From contig VXPH01000274.1 of NCBI GenBank assembly GCA_009839615.1, positions 1 to 39,847 on the forward strand: DNA of 39,847 bases. The letters run 5' to 3'. The notes below the pieces were generated by a model. The model was not told the DNA's origin. It saw nothing but the letters and a program-made list of their open reading frames with translations, and searched no databases. Source of the stretch: Nitrospinota bacterium. Its GTDB lineage: Bacteria > UBA8248. Shown piece after piece: positions 8,454 through 16,118 of this stretch (the first letter of the stretch is position 1; each line of letters starts with the position of its first letter). A program made the translations under genes and the position numbers.

Positions 8454-9215
8454 TCAGCCCTCGAGTTTGCGTTTCTCGTGGATTTCCTGCGCCCGGCGCA
8501 AGTCCGCCTGCGTGTTCACGCCTAGCGCCTCCTCGGGCGACGCCAGATCAAGGCCTTGGACAACGCGGCCCCCGGCGCGCGCGATCGGGAAAACGTCGGG
8601 CAGGTAGAATTCCCCCTGGTTGTTCTCGTCCCTGATCCTCGGCAGGGCGGCTCGCAGGAAAGCGGCTTCGAAGACGTAGGCGCCCGTGTTGATCTCGGTA
8701 ATTTTCTTCTGCGCCTCCGTCGCGTCCGCCTCTTCCACCACGCCGATGAGTTCCGCCCCCTCGCGCAGGGTGCGGCCATACCCGTGCGGCTCCCCGGCGG
8801 TGGCCGTGAGCATGGTGGCCGCCGCGCCCGCTTCCTCATGGATGCGGGCCAACTGCCTCAAGGTGGCGGTTCGTATCAGGGGCGCATCGCCGCACAGGAG
8901 ATATAGATGCTTCGCCTCGGCGGGCAGGCCGGACAAGCCCACCTCGGCGGCATGGCCCGTGCCGCGTTGCTCCTCCTGAACGGTGAAAACGACTTCCGCG
9001 TCATCACCGGAAAACGCCGCCTGAACATCGCGGGCCTGATAACCCACGACGATGACGACGGGCGCGGCGCCCGCCTCTCTCGCGGTTGTCACGACGTGGT
9101 GGATCATGGGCTTTCCGCCCACGGGATGCAGCACTTTTGCCAGCGGGGATTCCATGCGCTTGCCCTGGCCCGCCGCAAGGATGACGGCGGCGAACCCATC
9201 GCCTCGACGCGCCAA
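8454..9215 (-). CDS. GlmU-type UDP-GlcNAc uridylyltransferase, single domain
   Basis: A 253-aa GT-A fold nucleotidyltransferase most like the N-terminal half of bacterial GlmU, which joins UTP and GlcNAc-1-phosphate into UDP-GlcNAc. The motif LAAGQGKRMESPLAKVLHP keeps the catalytic Arg (Arg20) and Lys (Lys27), and the QEEQRGTGHA uridine-binding segment is present. The protein stops where the connecting helix to the beta-helix domain would begin, so it lacks the acetyltransferase half. Start is TTG with GGAG 8 nt upstream, 5 bp after the stop of the regulator gene, indicating cotranscription with the genes upstream of it. The 380 bp downstream hold the repeat element that separates it from the glmS block. 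Confidence 0.88.
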   Translation of the reverse strand: MARRGDGFAAVILAAGQGKRMESPLAKVLHPVGGKPMIHHVVTTAREAGAAPVVIVVGYQARDVQAAFSGDDAEVVFTVQEEQRGTGHAAEVGLSGLPAEAKHLYLLCGDAPLIRTATLRQLARIHEEAGAAATMLTATAGEPHGYGRTLREGAELIGVVEEADATEAQKKITEINTGAYVFEAAFLRAALPRIRDENNQGEFYLPDVFPIARAGGRVVQGLDLASPEEALGVNTQADLRRAQEIHEKRKLEG

Positions 9216-9220
9216 AGAAT

Positions 9221-10609
9221 TTATCTCCGGCGGGAGGGAGAAGACTTAGTGAGGCCGAATTCCAGGAGTTTTCTCCTGAGCGTGTTGCGGTTCATGCCCA
9301 ACAGGCGCGACGCCTGCACCTGGTTTCCGCCCGCTTCGCGGAGCACCAGTTCGAGCAGGGGCTTTTCGACGCTGCGGATGGTGTGATCATAGAAGTCGCT
9401 TCTCTCCCCGTCGCCCAGGGCGGTGACCACCGAGGAGAGCCTCTCGCGGAAAAAGCCCTCGATGTCGCCGCCTCCCCCTCTTCGGGGAGAGGGGCTTAAA
9501 TCATCGAGTGAAATCGAGTTGCCCTCGCTCACGAGGAAAGCGCGGCATACGGCCATCTCGAGTTCGGACTCGTTACCCCACCACTTCTGCCCACAGAACC
9601 ACTCCATCGCCGCCGGCGTGATCCGCCTCCTCGGCTGCCCGATGCGGCTCGAGAATTCATCCAGAATCCCCTGGGCCACGAGCGAAATGTCCTTTTTCCT
9701 CTCGCGCAGCGGGGGAATCTTGATGAAACAAGTCGTTTCCTTCCGGTACAGACGCTTGAGAATCGTATCCTGTATCAGCCTTTCAGGATCGTGCGTGCAC
9801 CCGAATATCACCCGAAACTCCGGCGAGAGGCTTTTTTTCCTCAAAACCCCGGCCAGCGCCTTCTGGTGGTCCCTCCCGATGAGCTGGGCGTCCTCGATGA
9901 AGAGCGTACCCCCCTTCTCGACGACGTCCCCCTCTTCGCCACGCTTCTCTTCCATCCGCTTGATGGCTTTCTCCAGCACCGAGGCGCGCCGCATCTTCGG
10001 CCCCCAGTGCAGGAACGGGTGCCGCGTCCCCGGATACTGGGAATGGAGCGCGCGGGCAACGAGCTGAAAATTCAACCCCTTCTCCCCCTCCAGGAGGATG
10101 GAGCGGTATTTCTGCCCCGCAAGCTGAATCGAACGCCGGAGCCTCTCGGCCGCAGCGCTCGTTCCCTCGAACCGCCATCCGCCGGACTCTTCCCTCGCCT
10201 CGGTGCGAAGCCACCTGAGTTCCCGGCGAAGATTTCCCTCCTCGTTCAGGGTGCGTGAGAACTGGAACACTTCCTCGGGATGCACTTCGTCGACGAAAAC
10301 GGCCCGCGCGCCCGAGCGGATGCTCAAGGGCGTGAACCCCTTGTCCTCGGGGCGCAGCACCGCGGCGAAAGGCTTGCCCGTCTCCGCGATTCTCCGCATC
10401 GGAGCCGCCTCGGCGGAGCCGGCCGCCCCGTAAAGAATGAAATCGCACCAATTCGTGTGCGCGCGCGCTTTGTGGGGAGTATCGAAATACAGCGTCTCCA
10501 TGCCGATGCTCCGCAAGCCGCCGAGCAAACCCTCTCTTTCCGGCGTCATGTGGCCTACGAAGAGCGCCCTGGCGCGAATCGCTTCCTTGTCGATTGCTTT
10601 CACCAGCAC
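9221..10609 (-). CDS. Degenerate NtrC-family regulator with Fis-type HTH
   Basis: A 462-aa protein with the domain order of a sigma54 activator: an N-terminal receiver-like domain (1-~125) without an obvious phospho-acceptor Asp site, a central AAA+-like domain (~145-370) and a C-terminal Fis-type helix-turn-helix (REAGGNQVQASRLLGMNRNTLRRKL, quoted in part: GGNQVQASRLLGMNRNTL, 428-445). The ATPase core is broken: Walker A is LLEGEKGLNF instead of GESGTGKE, Walker B is GGTLFIEDAQ instead of GGTLFLDEI, no GAFTGA loop is found, and the sensor II motif GNVRELEN reads GNESELEM. The region PPLRERKKDI is well conserved, confirming ancestry. It probably binds DNA without ATP-driven sigma54 remodelling. 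GTG start, 6 bp after the DUF35 gene and 5 bp before the uridylyltransferase. Confidence 0.85.
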   Translation of the reverse strand: MLVKAIDKEAIRARALFVGHMTPEREGLLGGLRSIGMETLYFDTPHKARAHTNWCDFILYGAAGSAEAAPMRRIAETGKPFAAVLRPEDKGFTPLSIRSGARAVFVDEVHPEEVFQFSRTLNEEGNLRRELRWLRTEAREESGGWRFEGTSAAAERLRRSIQLAGQKYRSILLEGEKGLNFQLVARALHSQYPGTRHPFLHWGPKMRRASVLEKAIKRMEEKRGEEGDVVEKGGTLFIEDAQLIGRDHQKALAGVLRKKSLSPEFRVIFGCTHDPERLIQDTILKRLYRKETTCFIKIPPLRERKKDISLVAQGILDEFSSRIGQPRRRITPAAMEWFCGQKWWGNESELEMAVCRAFLVSEGNSISLDDLSPSPRRGGGGDIEGFFRERLSSVVTALGDGERSDFYDHTIRSVEKPLLELVLREAGGNQVQASRLLGMNRNTLRRKLLEFGLTKSSPSRRR

Positions 10610-10615
10610 ATGCCC

Positions 10616-10921
10616 TCAAAGCATCCGGAAAACCGGCCCGGTATCCGAAAGACCGGAAAAAATCACTTTGCCGCCGATGGACGGCTCGCTTTCGTCATCA
10701 TCCGCCAGGCGGGCGAGAATGCGCCCCCCCTCTTCCAGTTCGACCAGAGCGAGCAGATAGGGCGTCGGCATCCCCCGGGCTCCCATGTGAACCGATGAGA
10801 AGCTGTAGACGATGCCCCTCCCCGAGGCCGGCCGCTCTTCCATCTCGGCGCCGCAATGCCCGCAGCGCTCCGATTGTTCCAGATAAATCCGACCGCATCC
10901 GGCGCAAACGAACGTCTCCAT
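10616..10921 (-). CDS. DUF35 Zn-ribbon/OB-fold protein, thiolase partner
   Basis: A 101-aa protein with a rubredoxin-like zinc ribbon (CAGC at 6-9 and CGHC at 20-23) followed by an OB-fold (~35-100). Members of this family sit next to SCP2-type thiolases; in archaea the DUF35 protein forms a complex with thiolase and HMG-CoA synthase and helps pass the acyl-CoA intermediate. Here it lies 25 bp after the thiolase gene on the same strand, exactly the expected pairing, so a cytoplasmic role in acyl-CoA condensation or cleavage is the best guess. The substrate is unknown. Confidence 0.88.
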   Translation of the reverse strand: METFVCAGCGRIYLEQSERCGHCGAEMEERPASGRGIVYSFSSVHMGARGMPTPYLLALVELEEGGRILARLADDDESEPSIGGKVIFSGLSDTGPVFRML

Positions 10922-10946
10922 GCGCGATCATCCACCCTTCTCCGCC

Positions 10947-12107
10947 TCAGGCGGTCGCACCCAGAATATGCACGGCGCACGTGGCGCCCGAGCCGCCCAG
11001 GTTGTGGGCGAGGCCCACCTCGGCGCCCGGAACCTGACGCGCCCCCGCCTCTCCGCGCAACTGAAGCGTGAGTTCATGAATCTGCGCCACGCCCGTCGCC
11101 CCCACCGGGTGGCCTTTCGACTTCAGGCCGCCGCTGGTGTTGACCGGCATCGCGCCGCCGAGCTTCGTCATTCCCTCGACCGCGCCGCGGCCGCCCTCGC
11201 CTCTGGCGAAAAACCCCAAATCCTCGAGCGCGATGATCTCGGCCATCGTGAAACAATCGTGAATCTCGGCCAGGTCGACGTCCTCGCGGCTCAGCCCCGC
11301 CTGGGAGAAGGCCTCCTCTCCCGCCTTCTGCGTGGCGTAAAAAGTGGTGATGTCGCGCTTGTCGGAGAGCGCGGGAGAATCCGAGGCTTGCGCCGACGCG
11401 AGAACCTCGACCGGCTTTTCGTGATGCGCCGAAGCCGTTTCGGACGGGCACAAGACAACGGCCGCCGCGCCGTCGCTGATGAGTGAGCAATCAAAAAGCC
11501 CGAGCGGGTCGGCTACGGGCCTGGCGTCCATAACCTGGGGAAGCGTGACGTCTTTTTGTATGTGCGCGTTCGGGTTGAGCTTGCCGTGGGCGTGGTTTTT
11601 CACCGCCACGTGGGCGATCTCCTCGCGCGTCGTCCCATGCTCGTGCATGTGGCGTCTGGCGATGAGGCCGAAAAGGGCGGGAAACGTGGAGCCGACGCTC
11701 GCCTCCACCGCCACGTCCCCGGCGGCGGCAAGGATGGAGGCCGTCTCGTCCGTCTCGGCGCAAGTCATCTTCTCCACCCCCGCGATGAGCGCGAAGTCCA
11801 CCTGACCCGAGGCCACGGCCAGCACCCCCTGGCGCATGGCGAGCCCCCCCGAGGCGCAAGCGCCCTCAAGCCGGGTGCAGGGTACCGCGCCCAGACCCGT
11901 CGCGTGCGCCACCATGGGCGCGATATGGTTCTGTCCGACGAAAGCCTGGCCGGCGAAATTCCCAAGAAAAAAAGCCCCGATCCGTTCAGGACCGAGACCT
12001 GCATCTTCGAGCGCGTTCCTGCAGGCGATGGCGCCCAGGGCGACGAGACTCTCCTCCCGTACGCCGAAGGGCGTGATGCCTGCACCTACGATCGATACGC
12101 CGCGCAC
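10947..12107 (-). CDS. Thiolase-family protein (SCP2/archaeal acetyl-CoA acetyltransferase-like)
   Basis: A 386-aa thiolase. The nucleophilic Cys is in EGACASGG (Cys84), the general-base His in GHPVGATG, and HDCFT is also present. The C-terminal Cys loop of classical thiolases (CxGGG) is HNLGGSG here, as in the SCP2-like and archaeal group that works with DUF35 partners. It catalyses acyl-CoA condensation or thiolytic cleavage; the chain is not predictable. GTG start with GAGGGGG about 7 nt upstream. It follows the PaaK-like ligase by 20 bp and precedes the DUF35 gene by 25 bp, suggesting a three-gene unit that activates a carboxylic acid to its CoA ester and then processes it. Confidence 0.9.
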   Translation of the reverse strand: MRGVSIVGAGITPFGVREESLVALGAIACRNALEDAGLGPERIGAFFLGNFAGQAFVGQNHIAPMVAHATGLGAVPCTRLEGACASGGLAMRQGVLAVASGQVDFALIAGVEKMTCAETDETASILAAAGDVAVEASVGSTFPALFGLIARRHMHEHGTTREEIAHVAVKNHAHGKLNPNAHIQKDVTLPQVMDARPVADPLGLFDCSLISDGAAAVVLCPSETASAHHEKPVEVLASAQASDSPALSDKRDITTFYATQKAGEEAFSQAGLSREDVDLAEIHDCFTMAEIIALEDLGFFARGEGGRGAVEGMTKLGGAMPVNTSGGLKSKGHPVGATGVAQIHELTLQLRGEAGARQVPGAEVGLAHNLGGSGATCAVHILGATA

Positions 12108-12127
12108 TTTTCACCCCCTCGCTGTAT

Positions 12128-13456
12128 TCATACGCGCGATTCGCGCAAATCCACGAACCTTTTCGCCTTGAACGTCGTTCGCTCGAAAGAACCCGCGGGC
12201 AAAACCTCCACCTCGGGCGTCACCAGGAGCTCCGCCCCAAGCTTATCGCGCAATTCATCGCCCAGGCCTGAATTTACCTCCCCCCCGGCGGCTTCGGCCA
12301 CGACGACGCAACGATCCCGCCCCGTCGCCTCATCCGGGTGCAATTCCACGCGGAACTCGTTGCTGAGGTCCGAGAAACTCCGCACCACCTCTTCCACCTG
12401 AATGGGGTAGAACTTCGCCCCCTTGTAGATGACGAGATCGTCGTGCCGTCCGAGGATTCCGCCGGGCGATCGCAGGTGCGTTCTGCCGCAAGGGCTGGGG
12501 GCGCTGTCGACGCGCGCGAAATCGTTCGTCCAGTAGCGCAGCATGGGCGTGGCCTCGCGCGTGAGATGCGTGATGACCAGAATGCCCACTTCGCCTTCGG
12601 GCGTCGGCTCTTTCGTCTCGGGATCGACCACCTCGATGATGTGGTGGTCCTCCGCCCAGATGAGGCCCGATTTCGCCACCGATTCACTCGCGAAGGTCGG
12701 CCCGATCTCGCCCAGCCCGTAATAATCATAGGCATCGACGCCGAGGGCGGCCTCGATTCGAGAGCGCGTGGAGGGGTTCTGCGCGCCCGCCTCCCCGCCG
12801 AAAGAGCCGATTTTCAAAGGGATATCACCGGGGTCCACGCCGCTTTCGGTGAGTTTCTCGCCGATGTAGAGGCCGTAGCTCGGCGTGCTCAGGAGCACCG
12901 TCGAGCCGATGGTGGTGAGGTAGAGGATCTGGCGCTCCGTCATGGCGGCGCCGATGGGTATCACGAAACAGCCTATTTTCTGCGTGGCGTAGTGCACGCT
13001 CATCCCGGCCACCCACAGGCCGTAGCTGAACGCGTTCTGGACGATGTCACCCGGGCGCACCCCGAAACTCCACATCGTGCGCGCCGTGAAATCCGCAATG
13101 TTCTCGACGTCTTTCTTGCTCCAGATCGTGCTCACGGGCACGCCGGTCGTGCCGGTGGAAGGGTGCAACTCTCCCCACGTTTCAGGCCCGGCGACGGCGT
13201 ATCGTCCAAAAGGGGGATGCGCCTGTTGTTCGTTTCTGAGTTCCTGCTTGGTGACGAAAGGAATTTTTTGCAGGTCGTCGAGCGCCCGAATCGAATCGGG
13301 CCCCACGCCCGCCGCATCGAGGCGCTCGCGGTAGAATTCCGAATCCCGGTAACAGCGGCGGACTTGCCACTTGAGGCGTTCGAGTTGTAAGGAGGCGAGT
13401 TCATCGCGCGCCATGCGTTCGATGGGCTGATCCCAAAAATCGCCATTTTCCAACAT
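12128..13456 (-). CDS. Phenylacetate-CoA ligase-like AMP-forming acyl-CoA synthetase
   Basis: A 442-aa adenylate-forming enzyme of the PaaK group. It shows the phosphate-binding loop STGTTGVPV (100-108), the adenine/aryl pocket motif YYGLGEIGP and the hinge region GILGRHDDLVIYKGAKFYP typical of PaaK proteins, followed by the C-terminal AMP-binding subdomain. Expected reaction: carboxylate + ATP + CoA to acyl-CoA + AMP + PPi; phenylacetate is the name-giving substrate but none of the other paa genes is nearby, so the real substrate may be another aryl or acyl acid. I take ATG 13456 (MLENGDFWDQ, the usual family N-terminus) instead of the 486-aa ORF. A promoter-like TTGCGC-17-TATTTT lies about 100 bp upstream. 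Confidence 0.88.
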   Translation of the reverse strand: MLENGDFWDQPIERMARDELASLQLERLKWQVRRCYRDSEFYRERLDAAGVGPDSIRALDDLQKIPFVTKQELRNEQQAHPPFGRYAVAGPETWGELHPSTGTTGVPVSTIWSKKDVENIADFTARTMWSFGVRPGDIVQNAFSYGLWVAGMSVHYATQKIGCFVIPIGAAMTERQILYLTTIGSTVLLSTPSYGLYIGEKLTESGVDPGDIPLKIGSFGGEAGAQNPSTRSRIEAALGVDAYDYYGLGEIGPTFASESVAKSGLIWAEDHHIIEVVDPETKEPTPEGEVGILVITHLTREATPMLRYWTNDFARVDSAPSPCGRTHLRSPGGILGRHDDLVIYKGAKFYPIQVEEVVRSFSDLSNEFRVELHPDEATGRDRCVVVAEAAGGEVNSGLGDELRDKLGAELLVTPEVEVLPAGSFERTTFKAKRFVDLRESRV

Positions 13457-13559
13457 GGCCGCGGAACCTTCTAGTAGAGAATGCAGCGAGCAAACCCGTC
13501 CCGCACCCCACAACTCGTATTCAATTTGCTGACGAAAGTCCCGGAAAGAGACACCGGAG

Positions 13560-13588
13560 AAAATAGCACACCAAAGAGTGGCGCGCAA
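13560..13588 (-). promoter_or_regulatory. Predicted sigma70-type promoter of the acyl-CoA operon
   Basis: Minus-strand TTGCGC, 17-nt spacer, TATTTT. It lies between the exonuclease stop and the PaaK-like start, giving a leader of about 95 nt. Pattern match only; -35 and -10 are both imperfect. Confidence 0.4.
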
Positions 13589-13645
13589 GAAAGTGTTTTT
13601 TCAAAAGAACTTCACTATCGTCCCGCCAGGCCCGGCGCGGGGAGT

Positions 13646-15547
13646 TCAAAGGGTGATCGTGGTTCCCGCCGCCTGCGGGTCGTCGAGCGCGCCGAGGAGC
13701 GCCTCCATCACGCGAGCCGGAGGGGTGCGGCCCTCGAGATTCAGCATGAAGCCATCCATCAGCTCCCGCCTCATCCAGCTCGCAAACACCGTTGCCTCGT
13801 ACAAATCCTCCGGATCCGCCTTTCGCCCCTCGAAACTCTCGTTCAGGAATATCTCTTCCACCTTCTCTTCCAGGACGCGAACGGGCGGCTCGCTTCTCTC
13901 GAAGGATATCTCATGAGCGAGGAGCCCATCCTTGATGAAATAACAGTATCTCTCCTCGCGCGTCTGTCCGGGTTCGACGATGATGAGCCTTCTCCTCTCG
14001 ACGGACGGCCCCGAGAGGGCGTACATCCTCACCAGATGATGAAGACGGGCAATATGGCGTTTCAGCTTGCCGGGTGATGGCCCCTCCTCTCCCCAGGCCT
14101 TCTTGAGAAGGGAGAATATGCGCTCATCCTCTTGGGGGAGACGACCCTCCAGGATGCCCCTCAAAGCCTCGAACAGTGCCGCATATTCCGAATCCGGCAG
14201 TCGAGGCGGTCTTTTGCCGCCCCGGAATGCGCCGCGCTTCTTGGCGTCGCGGTATCCTTCCGGTGCTTGATAGGGGAGCGGGAAGGCGGCGCAAATGGCC
14301 TCCAGTAAATCGGCGAGCTGCGCTTTTTTCCGAAACGGGCCGTAGTAGCGGGCGCCGTCGCGAGCGAGGCGCGAGACGAAAGATACCCCGGGCCGGGCGC
14401 CGCCCGTCGAGAGCCTCAAAAAGCCCCCGCCCGCTACGGAGTGGTTCCCGTTCACGAGGCTGGACTCTCGCATCGCGCGGAAAGCCTCGACATTCATGGC
14501 CAACTCGCTTCGAAGGCTTTTCGCCTCCACGTGGCGCACGCCCTTGAGTCTGAGGGCGAATCGGCCGGCGGAGCGATTCCTGGGATAGAACATATCCCGA
14601 ACTGCCCGCCTTATGTCGTTGGCCTTGCCCGCGAACACGAGTTTTTCGTCCTTGTCATACAGGCGATAAACGCCGCGATCACGCGGGAGAGAATCAATCT
14701 TCGCCGGGTCGAGCCGAATCCCTTCCGCCATCGGCGGAGGAACACCTTCCTCCGGTTGCTGAAACTCGAGCAGGGATTCGAGGCTGTCCAGCCCCAGAAG
14801 CCGACACATCTGCGTGAAGCGGATGAATATCTGCGCCGTCGCCTCCGCGTCGCTCAAGGCGCGATGTCTTACCTCCTCCGAATCGAGAAGCCCGAGGGCC
14901 GTGCTCAACTCTCCCAGATTGAAGCGTTTTTGACCCGGCAGAAGCCGGTTCGCCAATTCAAACGTGCAGAGAACCGGGGGCGAAAAGTCGCGCTCCAGGA
15001 ATTCTTGCGCGTAATACTGCAAAAAATGGAGGTCGAAATTCGCGCAATGGGCAACGAACACACACCCGTCGACGAAATCCAGAAATCCGGGCAGCGCCTC
15101 CATCAGTCCCGGTTTGTCCGCCACCATGGCATCGGTGATGCCCGTCAGTCGAACGACGTTCCAGGGGATCTCGCGGCCCGGGTTGACCAGGACGTCCCGG
15201 GAATCCACCACTTCGCCGGCGCGAACCTTGACGGCGGCCAACTCCGTGATCCGGTGCTGGGGGGGGCGCCCGCCCGTGGTCTCGATATCGACGACGGCAA
15301 AGGTGGTATCGGGAAGATACGGCCCGGAGAGCAAACGGGCGGTCTCTTCCTCGCTGATGAGACCGTTCGCCCCGTTCAAGGCAATTTTTTCGAAAAGGGG
15401 GGTAAGGAGACCGAACGCTGCCGAATCATCTATCTCTTTGAGGTTCAATGCGTTGCGTACATATTGAAACGCAGCGGATTCCTGAATCGCCACTCTTTTC
15501 TCTTGCATCGTTTCCTGGGCCATAAACCTGCGCTTTTGTGAAGACAT
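13646..15547 (-). CDS. DEDDh exonuclease fused to a GIY-YIG (UvrC-type) nuclease domain
   Basis: A 633-aa fusion. Residues ~80-250 are a DnaQ/epsilon-like 3'-5' exonuclease with all DEDDh residues visible: VDIETTG (Asp87, Glu89), AHCANFD (Asp172) and the HRALSDAEAT segment (His, Asp). Residues ~285-370 are a GIY-YIG domain (GVYRLYD, FAGKANDIRRAV), and ~370-633 resemble the following region of UvrC/Cho-like proteins without a helix-hairpin-helix tail. The same order occurs in mycobacterial exonuclease-UvrC-like proteins and is thought to act in DNA repair. The ~78-residue N-terminal helical part is unassigned. The ATG at 15547 lacks a good Shine-Dalgarno; ATG 15508 has AGGA at good spacing and may be the real start. 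Divergent from tatB. Confidence 0.87.
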   Translation of the reverse strand: MSSQKRRFMAQETMQEKRVAIQESAAFQYVRNALNLKEIDDSAAFGLLTPLFEKIALNGANGLISEEETARLLSGPYLPDTTFAVVDIETTGGRPPQHRITELAAVKVRAGEVVDSRDVLVNPGREIPWNVVRLTGITDAMVADKPGLMEALPGFLDFVDGCVFVAHCANFDLHFLQYYAQEFLERDFSPPVLCTFELANRLLPGQKRFNLGELSTALGLLDSEEVRHRALSDAEATAQIFIRFTQMCRLLGLDSLESLLEFQQPEEGVPPPMAEGIRLDPAKIDSLPRDRGVYRLYDKDEKLVFAGKANDIRRAVRDMFYPRNRSAGRFALRLKGVRHVEAKSLRSELAMNVEAFRAMRESSLVNGNHSVAGGGFLRLSTGGARPGVSFVSRLARDGARYYGPFRKKAQLADLLEAICAAFPLPYQAPEGYRDAKKRGAFRGGKRPPRLPDSEYAALFEALRGILEGRLPQEDERIFSLLKKAWGEEGPSPGKLKRHIARLHHLVRMYALSGPSVERRRLIIVEPGQTREERYCYFIKDGLLAHEISFERSEPPVRVLEEKVEEIFLNESFEGRKADPEDLYEATVFASWMRRELMDGFMLNLEGRTPPARVMEALLGALDDPQAAGTTITL

Positions 15548-15623
15548 GGGCCGTGAGTCGAACAGAATGCTCCAAATGTAGCAGAAAGCGCATGAGGATC
15601 ATAGTCCGGTACCCATATGCTCG

Positions 15624-15652
15624 TTCACCAGGCGCGCCTGTTTTGGTATAAC
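15624..15652 (+). promoter_or_regulatory. Predicted sigma70-type promoter of tatBC
   Basis: TTCACC, 17-nt spacer, TATAAC, placed about 35 nt before the tatB start in the divergent intergenic region. The spacing is ideal and the -10 good; the -35 is weak. Sequence match only. Confidence 0.45.
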
Positions 15653-15686
15653 CCAAGGGAATGGTCTTTTCCTGAGGAGAGCAGCC

Positions 15687-16118
15687 TTGTTCGGAAGCAT
15701 CGGGATGACGGAGTTGATCGTGATCATGGTGGTCGCCCTGATCGTCATCGGACCCAAGCGTCTGCCGGAGTTGGCCCGCACGCTCGGGAAGGCCCTGGGC
15801 GATTTCAAGCGCGCCACGTCGGATTTCCAGAACAGCTTCAGCATGGAAGACGACTACGATCTCGACGTGCTCGACGAGGAAACAAAGGAGAAGGATAAAA
15901 CAGCAAGCGCCGAAGAATCAGCCGAAGACGATGCCGACCAAGACCACGACGACGAAGGCGACGCGGCGGAGCAAACCGCCGAACCGGACCAGACCGAAAC
16001 GGACGAACCCGCGCCCGAGGCGGACGACACTGCGCCTGAGGCCGAGGCCACCGCCACGGAGAGCGAAGCGGCTGAGGATAAGACCGGGGCCGCACGAGAG
16101 GACGACAAGCAGACGTGA
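15687..16118 (+). CDS. tatB: Twin-arginine translocase subunit TatA/TatB family (probably TatB)
   Basis: A 143-aa membrane-anchored component of the Tat pathway, which exports folded proteins. Residues 5-22 form the single N-terminal transmembrane helix, followed by the hinge IGPKRLPELAR and an amphipathic helix (~28-48). The remaining ~90 residues are low-complexity and very acidic (Asp/Glu/Ala/Thr). IGPKRLP and the immediate link to tatC favour TatB, but TatA cannot be ruled out and one protein may serve both roles. The start is TTG with a strong GAGGAG 6-7 nt upstream. The stop overlaps the tatC start (GTGA). Confidence 0.9.
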   Translation: MFGSIGMTELIVIMVVALIVIGPKRLPELARTLGKALGDFKRATSDFQNSFSMEDDYDLDVLDEETKEKDKTASAEESAEDDADQDHDDEGDAAEQTAEPDQTETDEPAPEADDTAPEAEATATESEAAEDKTGAAREDDKQT

